In this document: in pieces, positions 44,897 through 56,168 of the stretch | Numbering within the stretch: the first letter of the stretch is position 1 | Layout of the letters: every line of letters starts with the position of its first letter | From: Fangia hongkongensis FSC776 = DSM 21703 | GTDB taxonomy: Bacteria > Pseudomonadota > Gammaproteobacteria > Francisellales > Francisellaceae | Assembly: GCF_000379445.1 (NCBI RefSeq) | Contig: NZ_KB902240.1 | Span: 217,152-281,151, forward strand | Reading direction: 5' to 3' | Length of the DNA: 64,000 bases | Program-made: the position numbers and the translations under genes | Notes under the pieces: model-generated | The model's database searches: none | What the model was told of the DNA's origin: nothing | What the model saw: the letters and a program-made list of their open reading frames with translations, nothing else

Positions 44897-47254
44897 CTAG
44901 TTTCTAAGTGGTTTTCCTGTCTCTAGCATATATTGCATACGCTGTGCTGACTTCTCAGATAATGCAAGCTCCACAAAGTTTTCAAGCTCTCTCTCAAGTA
45001 CCCAATCCTCTGAAACCAATGTGTCTTTTTCAATATTACCACCACACATTGCATCGGCAAGATTACAAGCAATCTTATAATCATGCTCTGAGATCTGATT
45101 GCCATCTTTCATATTCACCAAAAGCCCTTTCACTGTAGAAATCCCAGCCTCACCAAACACTTTAAACGGACGTTTAAGCGGTGCTCTATAGCCCTTAAAG
45201 GCTAAATATTTGGCCTTCTCGATTGCCACAGATAAAATCTCTTTTGTGTTCATAACCACAGTATCGCTGTCTCTTAAAAAGCCTTTTTCAATTGCCTCAT
45301 AGGCACTTGTTGCCACCTCTGCCATTGCAAGGTTTTTATAACGGCGTTCAAAGTCTTTCCATGGTGCTTGCGCTTCTGAGGCACGCTTAGCCATCTCTTT
45401 AGAGCCGCCCCAACCAGGAATAATTCCAACACCTGCCTCAACAAGTCCAATATAACTTTCATGTGCAGCAACAGCTGCATCACAGTGAAGGATGATTTCA
45501 CAGCCACCGCCAAAAGCAAACCCTTTAACAGCTGCAACGACTGGAATCTTACTATAGCGAAGCTCTTGTGTGATAACCTGATGACCACGTTTAATAACAT
45601 CATAAACCGCATCTTTTCCATTCATCATAAATAAAAAGCCAAACTCCTCTAGATTGGCCCCTGCTGAGAAAATATCTTTCTCCTGCCAAATCACCATGGC
45701 GCTACATTTTTTCTCAGCAATTTTAATAGCCTCTGAAATACCTGTCAGCACTTCTTGACCTATAGAACACATTTTACTTTTAAATGATAAAATACCCACT
45801 TCAGAGTCAATACTCCAAAGGCGAACACCTGAATTCTCATAAAGCGTTGTTTCATTTAATTGATTTGTCTCACCAACGACCTTATCTTTTACCAGTTGGC
45901 GCTGATAGACAGCTAATTCACTACGATGAATCAGTTTTTTATCAAGATAGCTAAACTCTTTATTATCATGATAAACACCTTCATTTAGATCATAAATCCA
46001 TGCTGGCAATGGAGCGTTAGAGAGGGATAAGTTTGACTCAATATCACTTTCCAACCACTTAATGACTTGCTGCCAACCTGCCTGCTGCCATATCTCAAAT
46101 ATGCCTTCTTTCCAACCAAATCCCCAACGGATAGCCATATCCATATCTTTTGGATAATCAGAAATATCGCCACAAAGCGCTGCTGCATAGTGAAACATTT
46201 CACGAAAACATGACCATAAAAACTTCGCCTCTGGGTGATCACTCTCGCGTAACTTTTGAAGCTTTACGCCCCAGTCTTTTTCTTGCAATATCTCAAGCAC
46301 TGCTTTATCTGCTTTTTTCTCAGATGCTCTATAGCTTTTTGTTTCTAAATCAAGCACCTTAATGCCATCTTTTTCTTTAACATAAAGCCCTTTTTTGGTT
46401 TTTTGCCCAAGCGCACCTTGCTCAACCAAAAGATGAATCCAATCAGGCAGTTGATAGATTTTTTCCCAACCATCTTCAAGGTTATCTTTCATCGTATTTA
46501 CTACATGAGCAAAGGTATCCAAACCGACAACATCGGCAGTTCTAAAGGTAGCACTTTTGGCTCTTCCCAATTTCTTTCCTGTCAAAGCATCAACCACCTC
46601 AAGTGGAATATTATACTTTTCGGTATAATAACAAGTGACTAACATCGAGAATACGCCTAAGCGATTGGCAATAAAATTTGGCGTATCTTTTGCACGAATA
46701 ATGCTTTTTCCTAAACTGTGCACAAGAAAACTTTCAAGCACATCTATAATTTCAGGCTTAATATTTTGATGTGGAATCAACTCCACAAGTGGCATATAAC
46801 GTGGCGGGTTAAAAAAGTGTACCCCACAGAATTGACTTTGCAGCGCTTTTGGTAAGCTTTGTGTTAATTTTTCAATACTAAGACCTGATGTATTACTTGC
46901 AATGATCGCCTCTTTTTTTACATGAGGGGCAATTTTTTGATACAGCGCTTCTTTCCAATCTAAGCGCTCAGCAATCGCCTCTATCACAAGATCACATTCA
47001 CTTAGTTTCTCTAAGTCATCATCATAGTTAGCAGCAGTAATATATTCAGGGCTTAAACTTGAGCTAAACGGGGCAGGTTTTAGCTTAAGCAGTTTTTTTA
47101 GTGATCCTTCAATCAGTGCATTTTTAGGCCCTTCTTTTGCCTTTAAATCATATAAAATGACAGGAATCCTCGCATTAGCGAAGTGTGCGGCAATTTGCGC
47201 ACCCATAACACCTGCGCCGAGAACAGCTACTTTATTAACTGTATATTTGTGCAT
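44897..47254 (-). CDS. fadN: 3-hydroxyacyl-CoA dehydrogenase / enoyl-CoA hydratase (FadN-type)
   Basis: The 785-residue protein has the dehydrogenase first: KVAVLGAGVMGAQIAAHFAN (NAD site) and EAIAERLDWKE, with a dehydrogenase C-domain to about 470. A crotonase domain comes last (about 500-700; GFAFGGGCEIILH). This order matches Bacillus FadN rather than E. coli FadB, where the hydratase is first. It carries out hydration and oxidation of enoyl-CoA. The start at 47254 is supported by AAGGAG upstream; the frame is open to 47305. Many bacteria with this type, like this one, place thiolase next to it. Confidence 0.93.
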   Translation of the reverse strand: MHKYTVNKVAVLGAGVMGAQIAAHFANARIPVILYDLKAKEGPKNALIEGSLKKLLKLKPAPFSSSLSPEYITAANYDDDLEKLSECDLVIEAIAERLDWKEALYQKIAPHVKKEAIIASNTSGLSIEKLTQSLPKALQSQFCGVHFFNPPRYMPLVELIPHQNIKPEIIDVLESFLVHSLGKSIIRAKDTPNFIANRLGVFSMLVTCYYTEKYNIPLEVVDALTGKKLGRAKSATFRTADVVGLDTFAHVVNTMKDNLEDGWEKIYQLPDWIHLLVEQGALGQKTKKGLYVKEKDGIKVLDLETKSYRASEKKADKAVLEILQEKDWGVKLQKLRESDHPEAKFLWSCFREMFHYAAALCGDISDYPKDMDMAIRWGFGWKEGIFEIWQQAGWQQVIKWLESDIESNLSLSNAPLPAWIYDLNEGVYHDNKEFSYLDKKLIHRSELAVYQRQLVKDKVVGETNQLNETTLYENSGVRLWSIDSEVGILSFKSKMCSIGQEVLTGISEAIKIAEKKCSAMVIWQEKDIFSAGANLEEFGFLFMMNGKDAVYDVIKRGHQVITQELRYSKIPVVAAVKGFAFGGGCEIILHCDAAVAAHESYIGLVEAGVGIIPGWGGSKEMAKRASEAQAPWKDFERRYKNLAMAEVATSAYEAIEKGFLRDSDTVVMNTKEILSVAIEKAKYLAFKGYRAPLKRPFKVFGEAGISTVKGLLVNMKDGNQISEHDYKIACNLADAMCGGNIEKDTLVSEDWVLERELENFVELALSEKSAQRMQYMLETGKPLRN

Positions 47255-47445
47255 TGAATTTTGCTCCTTCGTATTCTTATCTCTTCTTTTTACAAAATGA
47301 CTCAAACTTAAAGACTATGCTTTTACGACCAACATCAAAACACGATGAAATAACCATTTGGCAAAATAACAAGCTTATGAGGAGTGTTCACTTTTATTTA
47401 GGTCATTTGTAAACATCATCAAATAATCTCTAAGTTAACCTTTTT

Positions 47446-47700
47446 TTACTCTTCAAAAACTTTTAAATAGCCTTCCATCGCTTCTTCTTTTGATTTTCCC
47501 TTTATTGCATTCCAAGCCATCCACTTTGCCCGCTCAACCATTTTGATAGCGGATGGACAATCACCTTGTACATCACCTTCTGTCGCCTGTTTATAAAAGG
47601 CATAAAGCTTTAGTTTTTGCGTATTATTTGGCTTAAAATCAATACTTGCATCACGAACAGCGGTTAACATCTGTTGAAATTTTGTTTCTAAATCACTCAT
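47446..47700 (-). CDS. Acyl-CoA-binding protein (ACBP)
   Basis: The 84-residue four-helix protein has the ACBP pattern: LKLYAFYKQATEGDVQGDCPS and WMAWNAIKGKSKEEAM, including the Tyr and Lys residues that hold acyl-CoA. ACBPs are universal in eukaryotes and patchy in bacteria. Sitting between fadE (30 bp upstream) and the fadN-like gene, it probably buffers long-chain acyl-CoA for beta-oxidation. Confidence 0.95.
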   Translation of the reverse strand: MSDLETKFQQMLTAVRDASIDFKPNNTQKLKLYAFYKQATEGDVQGDCPSAIKMVERAKWMAWNAIKGKSKEEAMEGYLKVFEE

Positions 47701-47730
47701 TTATATTCCTTAATTTTTATACTTAAAGCT

Positions 47731-50010
47731 TTAAACTGTTTCTGGGTTTTTCTCATTTTGATAGTAGCTTTGCCATTCAGGGTGGGCGTTTTTAGGGCCT
47801 AACACATAAGGGCCAAATTCATCCACTTGAATAACCGCATTGGTTGTTTTTGCCACCTCTTTTAACAGCATGATCTCCTCATCAGAAATCACACCACTAG
47901 CGCGCGCTTTATCAATAAGAGACTGCCATGGACCTTTCTCGAGTTTTTTTGCTTTTATGGCATCTTTTATCTTCTGCTGAATAGGAATGGCCTTCAGCAT
48001 CATCTGATAAGCATGCTCAACTCGGCCAACTGGATCTTTTTCATCTTCAGGGACATAGCATTTTGCTTTCATTCTTTGACGTGTTTTAGCATCTTTTAAT
48101 AGTGCATGTGAGATTTTTTTCTCTAATATATCTTTTGGCTTTTTATATGGCTTTCCATAAGGGAACGCAATAAACTTCAAACTTGCAGCCAACATTCTAT
48201 TGGGAAAGTTTCTTAAGGTTTCAACCAACGCATCTTGCGCCTGATATAAACAGTGCTGAAGCGCCCATTCAACAAAGATATCATCCTCACTTTTCTCGCC
48301 TTGATCTTTATAATATTTCAATACTGCACACGCCATATAAAGATAGCTCATCACATCGCCCAAACGAGAAGACAGACGCTCTTTTCTCTTAAGCGCACCG
48401 CCAAGGCTAATTAAAGCGATATCATTGATAGCAGCATATGCCGTACTTAAGCGTGTGATTCTTTTATAATACACATTAAATTTAGAGTGATAACCAGTTG
48501 CTGTTGCGCCACAACTTATCCCATACCAAAACGTTCGTAGAATATTTTTAGTCAGGTAGCCCATATGCTTTTTCATGAGCTTAGAAAAGGCCTCATAGCC
48601 TTCTTTCTCATTAGGATTCATCAAACTTTCTGACTCTTCACGAATATAGGGATGACAGCGCATCGCGCCTTGACCGAATATCATTAAATTGCGCGTCATA
48701 ATATTCGCCCCTTCAACCGTAATGCCAACGGGCGTTGCTTGATAACCACGTGCAAGATAGTTATTGGGACCCATAATGATACCGCGACCACCATGAATAT
48801 CCATTGCATGATTAAGGACAACTCTGCCAGTTTCCGTTAAATGATATTTTGATATCGCTGAGGCAACCGATGGCTTAATCCCGGCATCAACAGCAGCAAC
48901 CGTAAACTGTCTTGTTGCATCAGCAAGATAGGCCAAGCCACCCATTTGCCCTAAAAACTCCTCGACACCTTCAAAATAACCAATCGGCGTTTTGAACTGC
49001 TCTCTGACCATTGAATATGCTGAGGTAATCACTGTTGATAACAGCGCATTTGCTGTTCCGCAAGCAGGAAGCGAGATAGCACGGCCAATAGAGAGGCACT
49101 CCACAAGCATACGCCATCCATCGCCTGCCATTTTCTGCCCACCGATAATCCAATCGATTGGAATAAACATTTTCTCAGCACGGATAGTGCCATTCATAAA
49201 TGCCTGTGACAGTGGTAGTGCACGATTGCCAATTTCAAGCCCCGGATGATCGTGAGGTAATAATGCACAGGTAATCCCTTCTTGACCCTCTTCTTTCAAC
49301 AATCCCTCTGGATCACTTAACTGAAAGGCAAGCCCAACAAGTGTTGCAACTGGCGCCAAAGTAATATAACGCTTATTAATATTCTCAAGCCTAATGCCTA
49401 AAACTTTTTTACCTTGGTACTCACCATAGCAAACCGTGCCTTTATCTGGCAAAGAGGTTGCATCTGAGCCTGCAGTTGGTCCTGTTAGGGCAAAGCATGG
49501 AATATCAACACCTGATGCTAAGCGCGGCAAAAACATATCTTTTTGCTCTTTTGTACCATAATGGTGTAATAACTCACCTGGCCCTAAAGAGTTTGGCACC
49601 ATCACTGTCACCGCTGCCGAGACACTTTTTGTGGCGATCTTCATGACAATCTCTGAGTGCGCCGCAGCTGAAAACCCTTTACCGCCATATTCTTGACGTA
49701 TCACTAAGCCAAAAAAACCTTTCTCACGGATATAATTCCATACTTCCACTGGCAAATCACGATCCACATGCGTAATCTGCCAATCATCGAGCATCGAGCA
49801 TAATCTCTCAGTTTCGTTATTTAAAAAGTCTTTTTCTTCTTCAGATAATTCAAACTTTTTAGCACTATGTAGTTGATTAAAGTTTGGTTTGCCTTGGAAT
49901 ACTTCTTTTTCATACCAGCAATCACCTGCATCTAATGCAACTTGTTCGGTCACAGAAATAGGCGGCATCGATTTTTTGCTAGACTTGTAGATTCTTCTAA
50001 TCATGAGCAT
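47731..50010 (-). CDS. fadE: Acyl-CoA dehydrogenase (FadE type)
   Basis: At 759 residues this is the large E. coli-like FadE, with an acyl-CoA dehydrogenase core (about 60-480) and a long C-terminal FadE-specific domain. Motifs include LTGPTAGSDATSLPD and MDIHGGRGIIMGPNN. It catalyses the first, flavin-linked step of beta-oxidation. It lacks the two N-terminal membrane segments of E. coli FadE. It follows the SDR gene by 21 bp and precedes ACBP by 30 bp on the minus strand. Confidence 0.93.
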   Translation of the reverse strand: MLMIRRIYKSSKKSMPPISVTEQVALDAGDCWYEKEVFQGKPNFNQLHSAKKFELSEEEKDFLNNETERLCSMLDDWQITHVDRDLPVEVWNYIREKGFFGLVIRQEYGGKGFSAAAHSEIVMKIATKSVSAAVTVMVPNSLGPGELLHHYGTKEQKDMFLPRLASGVDIPCFALTGPTAGSDATSLPDKGTVCYGEYQGKKVLGIRLENINKRYITLAPVATLVGLAFQLSDPEGLLKEEGQEGITCALLPHDHPGLEIGNRALPLSQAFMNGTIRAEKMFIPIDWIIGGQKMAGDGWRMLVECLSIGRAISLPACGTANALLSTVITSAYSMVREQFKTPIGYFEGVEEFLGQMGGLAYLADATRQFTVAAVDAGIKPSVASAISKYHLTETGRVVLNHAMDIHGGRGIIMGPNNYLARGYQATPVGITVEGANIMTRNLMIFGQGAMRCHPYIREESESLMNPNEKEGYEAFSKLMKKHMGYLTKNILRTFWYGISCGATATGYHSKFNVYYKRITRLSTAYAAINDIALISLGGALKRKERLSSRLGDVMSYLYMACAVLKYYKDQGEKSEDDIFVEWALQHCLYQAQDALVETLRNFPNRMLAASLKFIAFPYGKPYKKPKDILEKKISHALLKDAKTRQRMKAKCYVPEDEKDPVGRVEHAYQMMLKAIPIQQKIKDAIKAKKLEKGPWQSLIDKARASGVISDEEIMLLKEVAKTTNAVIQVDEFGPYVLGPKNAHPEWQSYYQNEKNPETV

Positions 50011-50031
50011 ATCCTCATCTTATTGTTATTA

Positions 50032-50871
50032 TCAGCTATGCACTTGTAATTCTGTCTCTTCCACATATAAATCGACATACGGCTTATTTCCCGGAACAGT
50101 AGCATAGCTATCTGGATCTTTCCCCATTTCTCTAATAACTTGATCATCTAGAAAATACTTTCCAGTAACATTCTTTTTGATCACCTCGCTTAAAGCATCG
50201 GCCATAATCTTAGGATCGCGTGTATGAGCAAGTGCAGCATCGCCGCCTAAAACAAACTTAACCGCCGCTGTATTTAATAAGGTTGCAGGCCAAAGTGCAT
50301 TAACACTGATTTTGTCAGCTTTAAACTCATGCGCAAGCCCTGTTACCATCATTGAAGAGGCAAACTTGCATAACGTATAAGCCGTATGGTTTCCAAACCA
50401 CTTTGGCTTCATCTCAACACTTGGCGCAATATTAATAATTTGTCGTAAATCTGAGTTTTTAAGGTATGGCAATGCATATTTACTAGCAAATAAGCTACCT
50501 CTAACAATAATTTGGTGCATTAAATCAAATGCCTTCTCTGTCAGTGCTTCAGTCGGTAACAAATAAAGTGCACTTGCATTATTCACCAACACATCAATGC
50601 GACCAAAACGCTCACCAACTTGATCTATCGCTGCCTTCAACGATTCTAAATCTCTTACATCACAAACAATGGCTGTCACACTTTTAGCGCCAGCTGCCTC
50701 AATTTCCTCTTTAGCACTATGAATGGTACCGGGTAGTTTAGGGTGTGGTTTATCTGTTTTCCCTGTAATAACAACATGCGCCCCTTCTGCTGCCGCTTTC
50801 ATTGCAATCGCTTTGCCAACCCCCCTTGTCGCACCGCCAATAAAAACCACCTTGTCTTTTAATAATGTCAT
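50032..50871 (-). CDS. Short-chain dehydrogenase (HSDL2-like)
   Basis: This 279-residue SDR has the cofactor motif FIGGATRGVGKAIA, the NNAS segment and the catalytic YTLCK. The KTDKPHPKLPGTIHSAKEEIEAAG stretch, given here only by its ends KTDKPHPKLP and EEIEAAG, is typical of the hydroxysteroid-dehydrogenase-like HSDL2 group associated with fatty-acid metabolism. I start it at ATG 50871, with AAGGAG eight bases upstream. It leads the minus-strand fad run. The substrate is not known. Confidence 0.88.
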   Translation of the reverse strand: MTLLKDKVVFIGGATRGVGKAIAMKAAAEGAHVVITGKTDKPHPKLPGTIHSAKEEIEAAGAKSVTAIVCDVRDLESLKAAIDQVGERFGRIDVLVNNASALYLLPTEALTEKAFDLMHQIIVRGSLFASKYALPYLKNSDLRQIINIAPSVEMKPKWFGNHTAYTLCKFASSMMVTGLAHEFKADKISVNALWPATLLNTAAVKFVLGGDAALAHTRDPKIMADALSEVIKKNVTGKYFLDDQVIREMGKDPDSYATVPGNKPYVDLYVEETELQVHS

Positions 50872-51250
50872 GTAACAAACTCCTTCAGTTAGCTTAATCA
50901 AGTGTTAATATCTTTAATCTTATTCTATAAGTCCTTGCTGTATTTATTTTCATCTGGTTTATTTTTTACACCTAACGAATATATCACTTATTGGAAAAAA
51001 AATAACTAGAGTGCATCAAATTCTTCCATATAAATGCTGCACTTGCAATATTTTTCATTTTTTCAGTTATGAATTTATTTACAAAACAACCTCTTAAGCC
51101 ATACAATTACTTACTATAATCAGAATATCATTACACTAACACTTACGTTTTATAAGATTTTAGAGAAAAACTACAAAATTATTGAAACACATGAGTACTG
51201 ACTGAGAAATACTTTAAGTAGTACTTGTTTAACCATACGGAGCATGATAT
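50872..51250. other. Divergent promoter region of the fad island, 379 bp
   Basis: No gene is seen. A consensus -10 TATAAT lies at 51115-51120 on the plus strand, with only a weak -35 upstream; it would leave a long leader before fadD. Palindromic AGTACT elements occur near 51190-51225 in this leader. No recognised fatty-acid regulator operator could be identified by eye. Confidence 0.4.
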
Positions 51251-52939
51251 ATGAACAACAAGCCTTGGCTGCAATATTATCCTGACAATGTCCCAGCAGA
51301 AATAAGTCCATCGGAAGATACGTTGATTGATTTATATGATGCTATTACGCAAAAATGCCCATCTAAAGCGGCAATATCCTGTCATGATCATAGCCTAAGC
51401 TTTGCTGAAGTGGATCGCTATGCTGAGCATTTCGCTGCCTACCTTCAGCATGAGCTTGGCATTAAAAAAGAAGACCCCGTTGCCATTATGCTGCCCAATT
51501 TACTGCAATTTCCTGTTGTACTTTTTGGGCTGTTAAAGCTCGGCTGTATTTTTGTCAGTATCAACCCACTTTACACTGAAGTTGAAGTCAAAGAAATTCT
51601 TGAAGACTCAGAGGCAAAAGCTATTATTGTTCTTTCAACCTTTGCCCACTTAATTGAACCCTCCCTTGGTACCTTACCCCACTTAAAACATGCAATGACA
51701 ACGGATTTGGTTGACCTATATCCCTTTCCTAAAAAGCAATTAATTCACTTTGTTGCAACCTATTTAAAAGGGATGAAACCACACTATAGCAAAGGGAAAT
51801 TTCATCACTTTAAAGATACACTTAACTACCAAAAGCCCCTAAATAAAGCAAATATTAGCCCTGATGATATTGCTTGTTTACAATATTCAAGCGGAACGAC
51901 CGGTAAGCCTAAAGGGACGATTCTTTTACATCGAAATATTGTTGCTAATGTTCATCAGGTTTGGGCATGGCTTAGAGGTGATGTTGAACTTGATAAGCAG
52001 GTTATTATCGGTGCGTTGCCGCTATATCATATCTTTGCGCTCACAGCGAATCTATTTACTTTTTATCTAATGGGCTCAAAACAGGTGTTAATCCCTAACC
52101 CAAGAGACATTAAATCACTTGTTAAAACCTTGCAAAAAACACCTTTCACCATCTTTAACTGTATTAATACCTTATATATGGCACTACTGCATAACGATGC
52201 CTTCAGGCAATCCACTTTCCCGCACTTTAAGCACACTTTAAGTGGCGGCATGAGCACAACTGAGCGAGTTGCCAATGACTGGAAAGCCGTGACAGGCATT
52301 GAAATCAAAGAAGCCTATGGTCTATCTGAGATGTCCCCTGCGGTCACGATGAATAAATTTGATGATGGTGATGGCTTTAATGGCACAGTGGGTTATCCAC
52401 TTTCCAGCACAGAGCTCACCATTAGAAATGACCAAGGCGAAATTTTAGCACAAGGAGAAGTTGGAGAAATTTGGGTGAAAGGACCACAACAAGCCCAAGG
52501 CTATTGGAAGCTTGAAGAGGCAACCAAAGAGCATTTTTTAGCCGATGGATGGCTTAAAACAGGTGATTTAGGTTATCTTGATCACAAAGGGAGACTCACC
52601 ATTTCCGGTCGCTCTAAAAATATGCTGATTGTCTCAGGGTTTAATGTCTTTCCAAAAGAAGTTGAAAATGCCATTTTAAAAATGCCTGAAGTTGACAATG
52701 TTGCCGTCGTTGGCGCCCCCTCTAAAAGCTCTGGAGAAAAACCAGTCGCCTTTGTTGTATTAACTGAAGGCGCCTCCATTAGCGCAAAAGATATTACCGA
52801 GTTTTGTTACACCCAGCTTGCTCATTACAAGACCCCTAAGGATATTTTCTTCCTTGATGAGCTGCCTAAAAATACGGTTGGTAAAGTGATGAAAGAAAAG
52901 CTAAAAGAGGAGTATATTCTTAATCAGGGTGAAGCCTGA
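51251..52939 (+). CDS. fadD: Long-chain fatty acid-CoA ligase
   Basis: This 562-residue adenylate-forming enzyme activates fatty acids to acyl-CoA. The P-loop YSSGTTGKPKGT, the EAYGLSEMSP motif, LKTGDLGYLD and the C-terminal GRSKNMLIVSGFNVFPKEVE with the catalytic Lys in NTVGKVMK are all present. It is transcribed divergently from the SDR-fadE-ACBP-fadN-fadA run and supplies their substrate. Confidence 0.95.
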   Translation: MNNKPWLQYYPDNVPAEISPSEDTLIDLYDAITQKCPSKAAISCHDHSLSFAEVDRYAEHFAAYLQHELGIKKEDPVAIMLPNLLQFPVVLFGLLKLGCIFVSINPLYTEVEVKEILEDSEAKAIIVLSTFAHLIEPSLGTLPHLKHAMTTDLVDLYPFPKKQLIHFVATYLKGMKPHYSKGKFHHFKDTLNYQKPLNKANISPDDIACLQYSSGTTGKPKGTILLHRNIVANVHQVWAWLRGDVELDKQVIIGALPLYHIFALTANLFTFYLMGSKQVLIPNPRDIKSLVKTLQKTPFTIFNCINTLYMALLHNDAFRQSTFPHFKHTLSGGMSTTERVANDWKAVTGIEIKEAYGLSEMSPAVTMNKFDDGDGFNGTVGYPLSSTELTIRNDQGEILAQGEVGEIWVKGPQQAQGYWKLEEATKEHFLADGWLKTGDLGYLDHKGRLTISGRSKNMLIVSGFNVFPKEVENAILKMPEVDNVAVVGAPSKSSGEKPVAFVVLTEGASISAKDITEFCYTQLAHYKTPKDIFFLDELPKNTVGKVMKEKLKEEYILNQGEA

Positions 52940-53064
52940 AAATAAACTTTTTTGCCATTACAAGGTAGTGCCCATTTAACTGTGTCAGTTTAATTTTAAC
53001 TTTCCTGTTTTTAACATCTAAAACACAGATTGGCATAAATCTAACAAATAGAGTTAGGTGCACA

Positions 53065-55188
53065 CTACCATCTACCCTCTCCAAAACCTTTAAATTGATA
53101 CTCACCAGAGTTTTCTAAAAGAAGACTCCTAGCACTCATGCCAAAACCCAGATTATTTAGGGGTGAGCTATTACTCTCAACCATAGATAAGGGAGGGTGC
53201 TCTTCAATATACAGTGCCTCAGAATATATAGAGCCCCTCCTATTTTTTAATACAACTCTATCGACATCAGTTATTACTGGATTTCCATTTAAATACCCGA
53301 CATTATCAGCCCTTAAGTCATCCATAGTCCTACCACTTATAGCAAGTTGTTGATGAATGAAATCCTCTGTAGCTTTTGACAGCATCGACTTAAACTCAAG
53401 TCTAGGCATCTCTAAAATATCCAAATGTTCCCCTACGGCTTTTATAGATAAGCCTGCTTTTTGGTTTATACTTAGAGAGTTGACTACTCTTGCAGCCCTT
53501 AACGCCATAGTTTCATCTCCATCCAACCTACTTACATATTCACTATTAAATAATTTATATACTTTCCCCTCATACTCATATACATCTCCATGATGTCCTG
53601 CCCCTAGCTTCTGCCCTCCCTTAAGAATATTATCCCTCATTTTAGACTTTTTAGGTTGCGAGCTACGAGATATAGATTGGTTCATACGACTTCGCATCAT
53701 ATGTCCACTCGGATCACTATACATAATAGGGTTTGCTTGTGATAAATAGGCATACCTATTGATACCACCTCTCCCAAAAGGACTCCATGTGTCGCTACTT
53801 GTAAACTGCCTGATTCTTGGGTTATAGGCTCTTGTTCCTTTTCCTAATAGCTGCCAGCTTGTTGACTTATCAGTAAGCTCTCCATTATAACCTAATGTAC
53901 TGCTTTGTTTATTTGCTTCAGTTTGTATCTTTGTGAGTTTTCCATAGGGCGTATAACGATAACTTTGTACAATCTCACTCATAGCCTCATCTGTTCTTTC
54001 GACTAAAGCCAATATACTTCCTGCATAATCTTTAATATACCCCTGATAACTTGCTTGATTGTCCTGAGTATAGTTAAACACCCCAACCTTATCACTCCCC
54101 GCATAAAGATAACGTTGTGTAAGAGTTATCTCACTATTTGTACTATCAATTGAATCAACCCCCATTAATCCCAACTGACTATAAAGATACTGCTCATAGT
54201 GGTTGTTATGCTTAACACTTATAAGCTCATTCAATCCATTGTAATAATAGTCACTGCTTTGATTTGTGTTTGGTTGAATTACCTGATCAATGCGGCCAAA
54301 GCCATTGTAATGAATCTCGCTCCCTATATCATCTATCACCATATTACCCATTTGATCATAGCTAAAGTGGTAACTTGTATTATCTTTACTGTAGTTGTCC
54401 AAGCGATCAGGATAATCATTATTATACTGATAGGCCATCTCACTATAACCCCCATTGGCATAATGACTCTCTACAGACAATAAACTCCCCATTGCATTAT
54501 AGTAATAGCTCTCTGATACTACCCCATCATCTTCAGGACAAAGCGACCCTGAACAGCTATACTCACTTAACTGATTCATCTGATCATAAATATAGCTTTC
54601 AGTTGAGTTCACTCCTTCAGCATTCACTCGAACCTTCTTAACAATACGGCCTAAAGCATCATAGTGATAACTTAAAGATGAAAGAAGCACACTTCTCTCG
54701 CCAGAAACGCCCTGATATACCAACTGAGTCACTAAACGACCCAACCCGTCATACGACAGCACTTCTGTTGTATTCGATAAATAAGAAAGTCGCTCAGTTA
54801 ACTGAGCTTTTTGGTTATACTTAAGCGATACTGCATCTTGTAACAAACTGCCTGAAGCACTTTGATACTGTACTGATATCAAATGTCCTAACGCATCATA
54901 AATAAAATGACTTTGACCACCTTTACTATCTTTAATCAATACCAAACGATTGATATCATCATATGTATAATCAAAGCCACTTTGTGTGCTGGTTAAATGA
55001 AAGCTGGTCTTTGAATCCGACATTTGCCCTGTAGACAAATAGCCATACTCAAGCTCTGATACTCCATTATCAACTGATTTTAATTGGTTATATTCACTGT
55101 AATTATAATTGATACTCTCTGATGCCAGTGCGACATTACATAAACAACCGCCCAATAATAAAACACTTAACTTCTTTGTGAAATTCAT
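53065..55188 (-). CDS. RHS/YD-repeat protein with a kinase-like C-terminal domain
   Basis: The 707-residue protein has a signal peptide (cleavage near VALA, residue 23; a lipobox-like LGGC overlaps). About ten YD repeats follow (YDALGHL, YDGLGRL, YDALGRI, YDQMNQL). The RHS core ends in NPIMYSDPSGH near residue 492, the usual border of the variable tip. The last 215 residues look like a minimal protein kinase: Gly-loop LGAGHHGDVY, a Lys in VYKLF, catalytic-loop DDLRADN and metal-site ITDVD. This suggests a toxin or effector tip. No immunity gene follows, since fadD converges 126 bp away. The kinase assignment is by motif only. Confidence 0.8.
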   Translation of the reverse strand: MNFTKKLSVLLLGGCLCNVALASESINYNYSEYNQLKSVDNGVSELEYGYLSTGQMSDSKTSFHLTSTQSGFDYTYDDINRLVLIKDSKGGQSHFIYDALGHLISVQYQSASGSLLQDAVSLKYNQKAQLTERLSYLSNTTEVLSYDGLGRLVTQLVYQGVSGERSVLLSSLSYHYDALGRIVKKVRVNAEGVNSTESYIYDQMNQLSEYSCSGSLCPEDDGVVSESYYYNAMGSLLSVESHYANGGYSEMAYQYNNDYPDRLDNYSKDNTSYHFSYDQMGNMVIDDIGSEIHYNGFGRIDQVIQPNTNQSSDYYYNGLNELISVKHNNHYEQYLYSQLGLMGVDSIDSTNSEITLTQRYLYAGSDKVGVFNYTQDNQASYQGYIKDYAGSILALVERTDEAMSEIVQSYRYTPYGKLTKIQTEANKQSSTLGYNGELTDKSTSWQLLGKGTRAYNPRIRQFTSSDTWSPFGRGGINRYAYLSQANPIMYSDPSGHMMRSRMNQSISRSSQPKKSKMRDNILKGGQKLGAGHHGDVYEYEGKVYKLFNSEYVSRLDGDETMALRAARVVNSLSINQKAGLSIKAVGEHLDILEMPRLEFKSMLSKATEDFIHQQLAISGRTMDDLRADNVGYLNGNPVITDVDRVVLKNRRGSIYSEALYIEEHPPLSMVESNSSPLNNLGFGMSARSLLLENSGEYQFKGFGEGRW

Positions 55189-56164
<976 letters not shown>

Positions 56165-56168
56165 AGCA

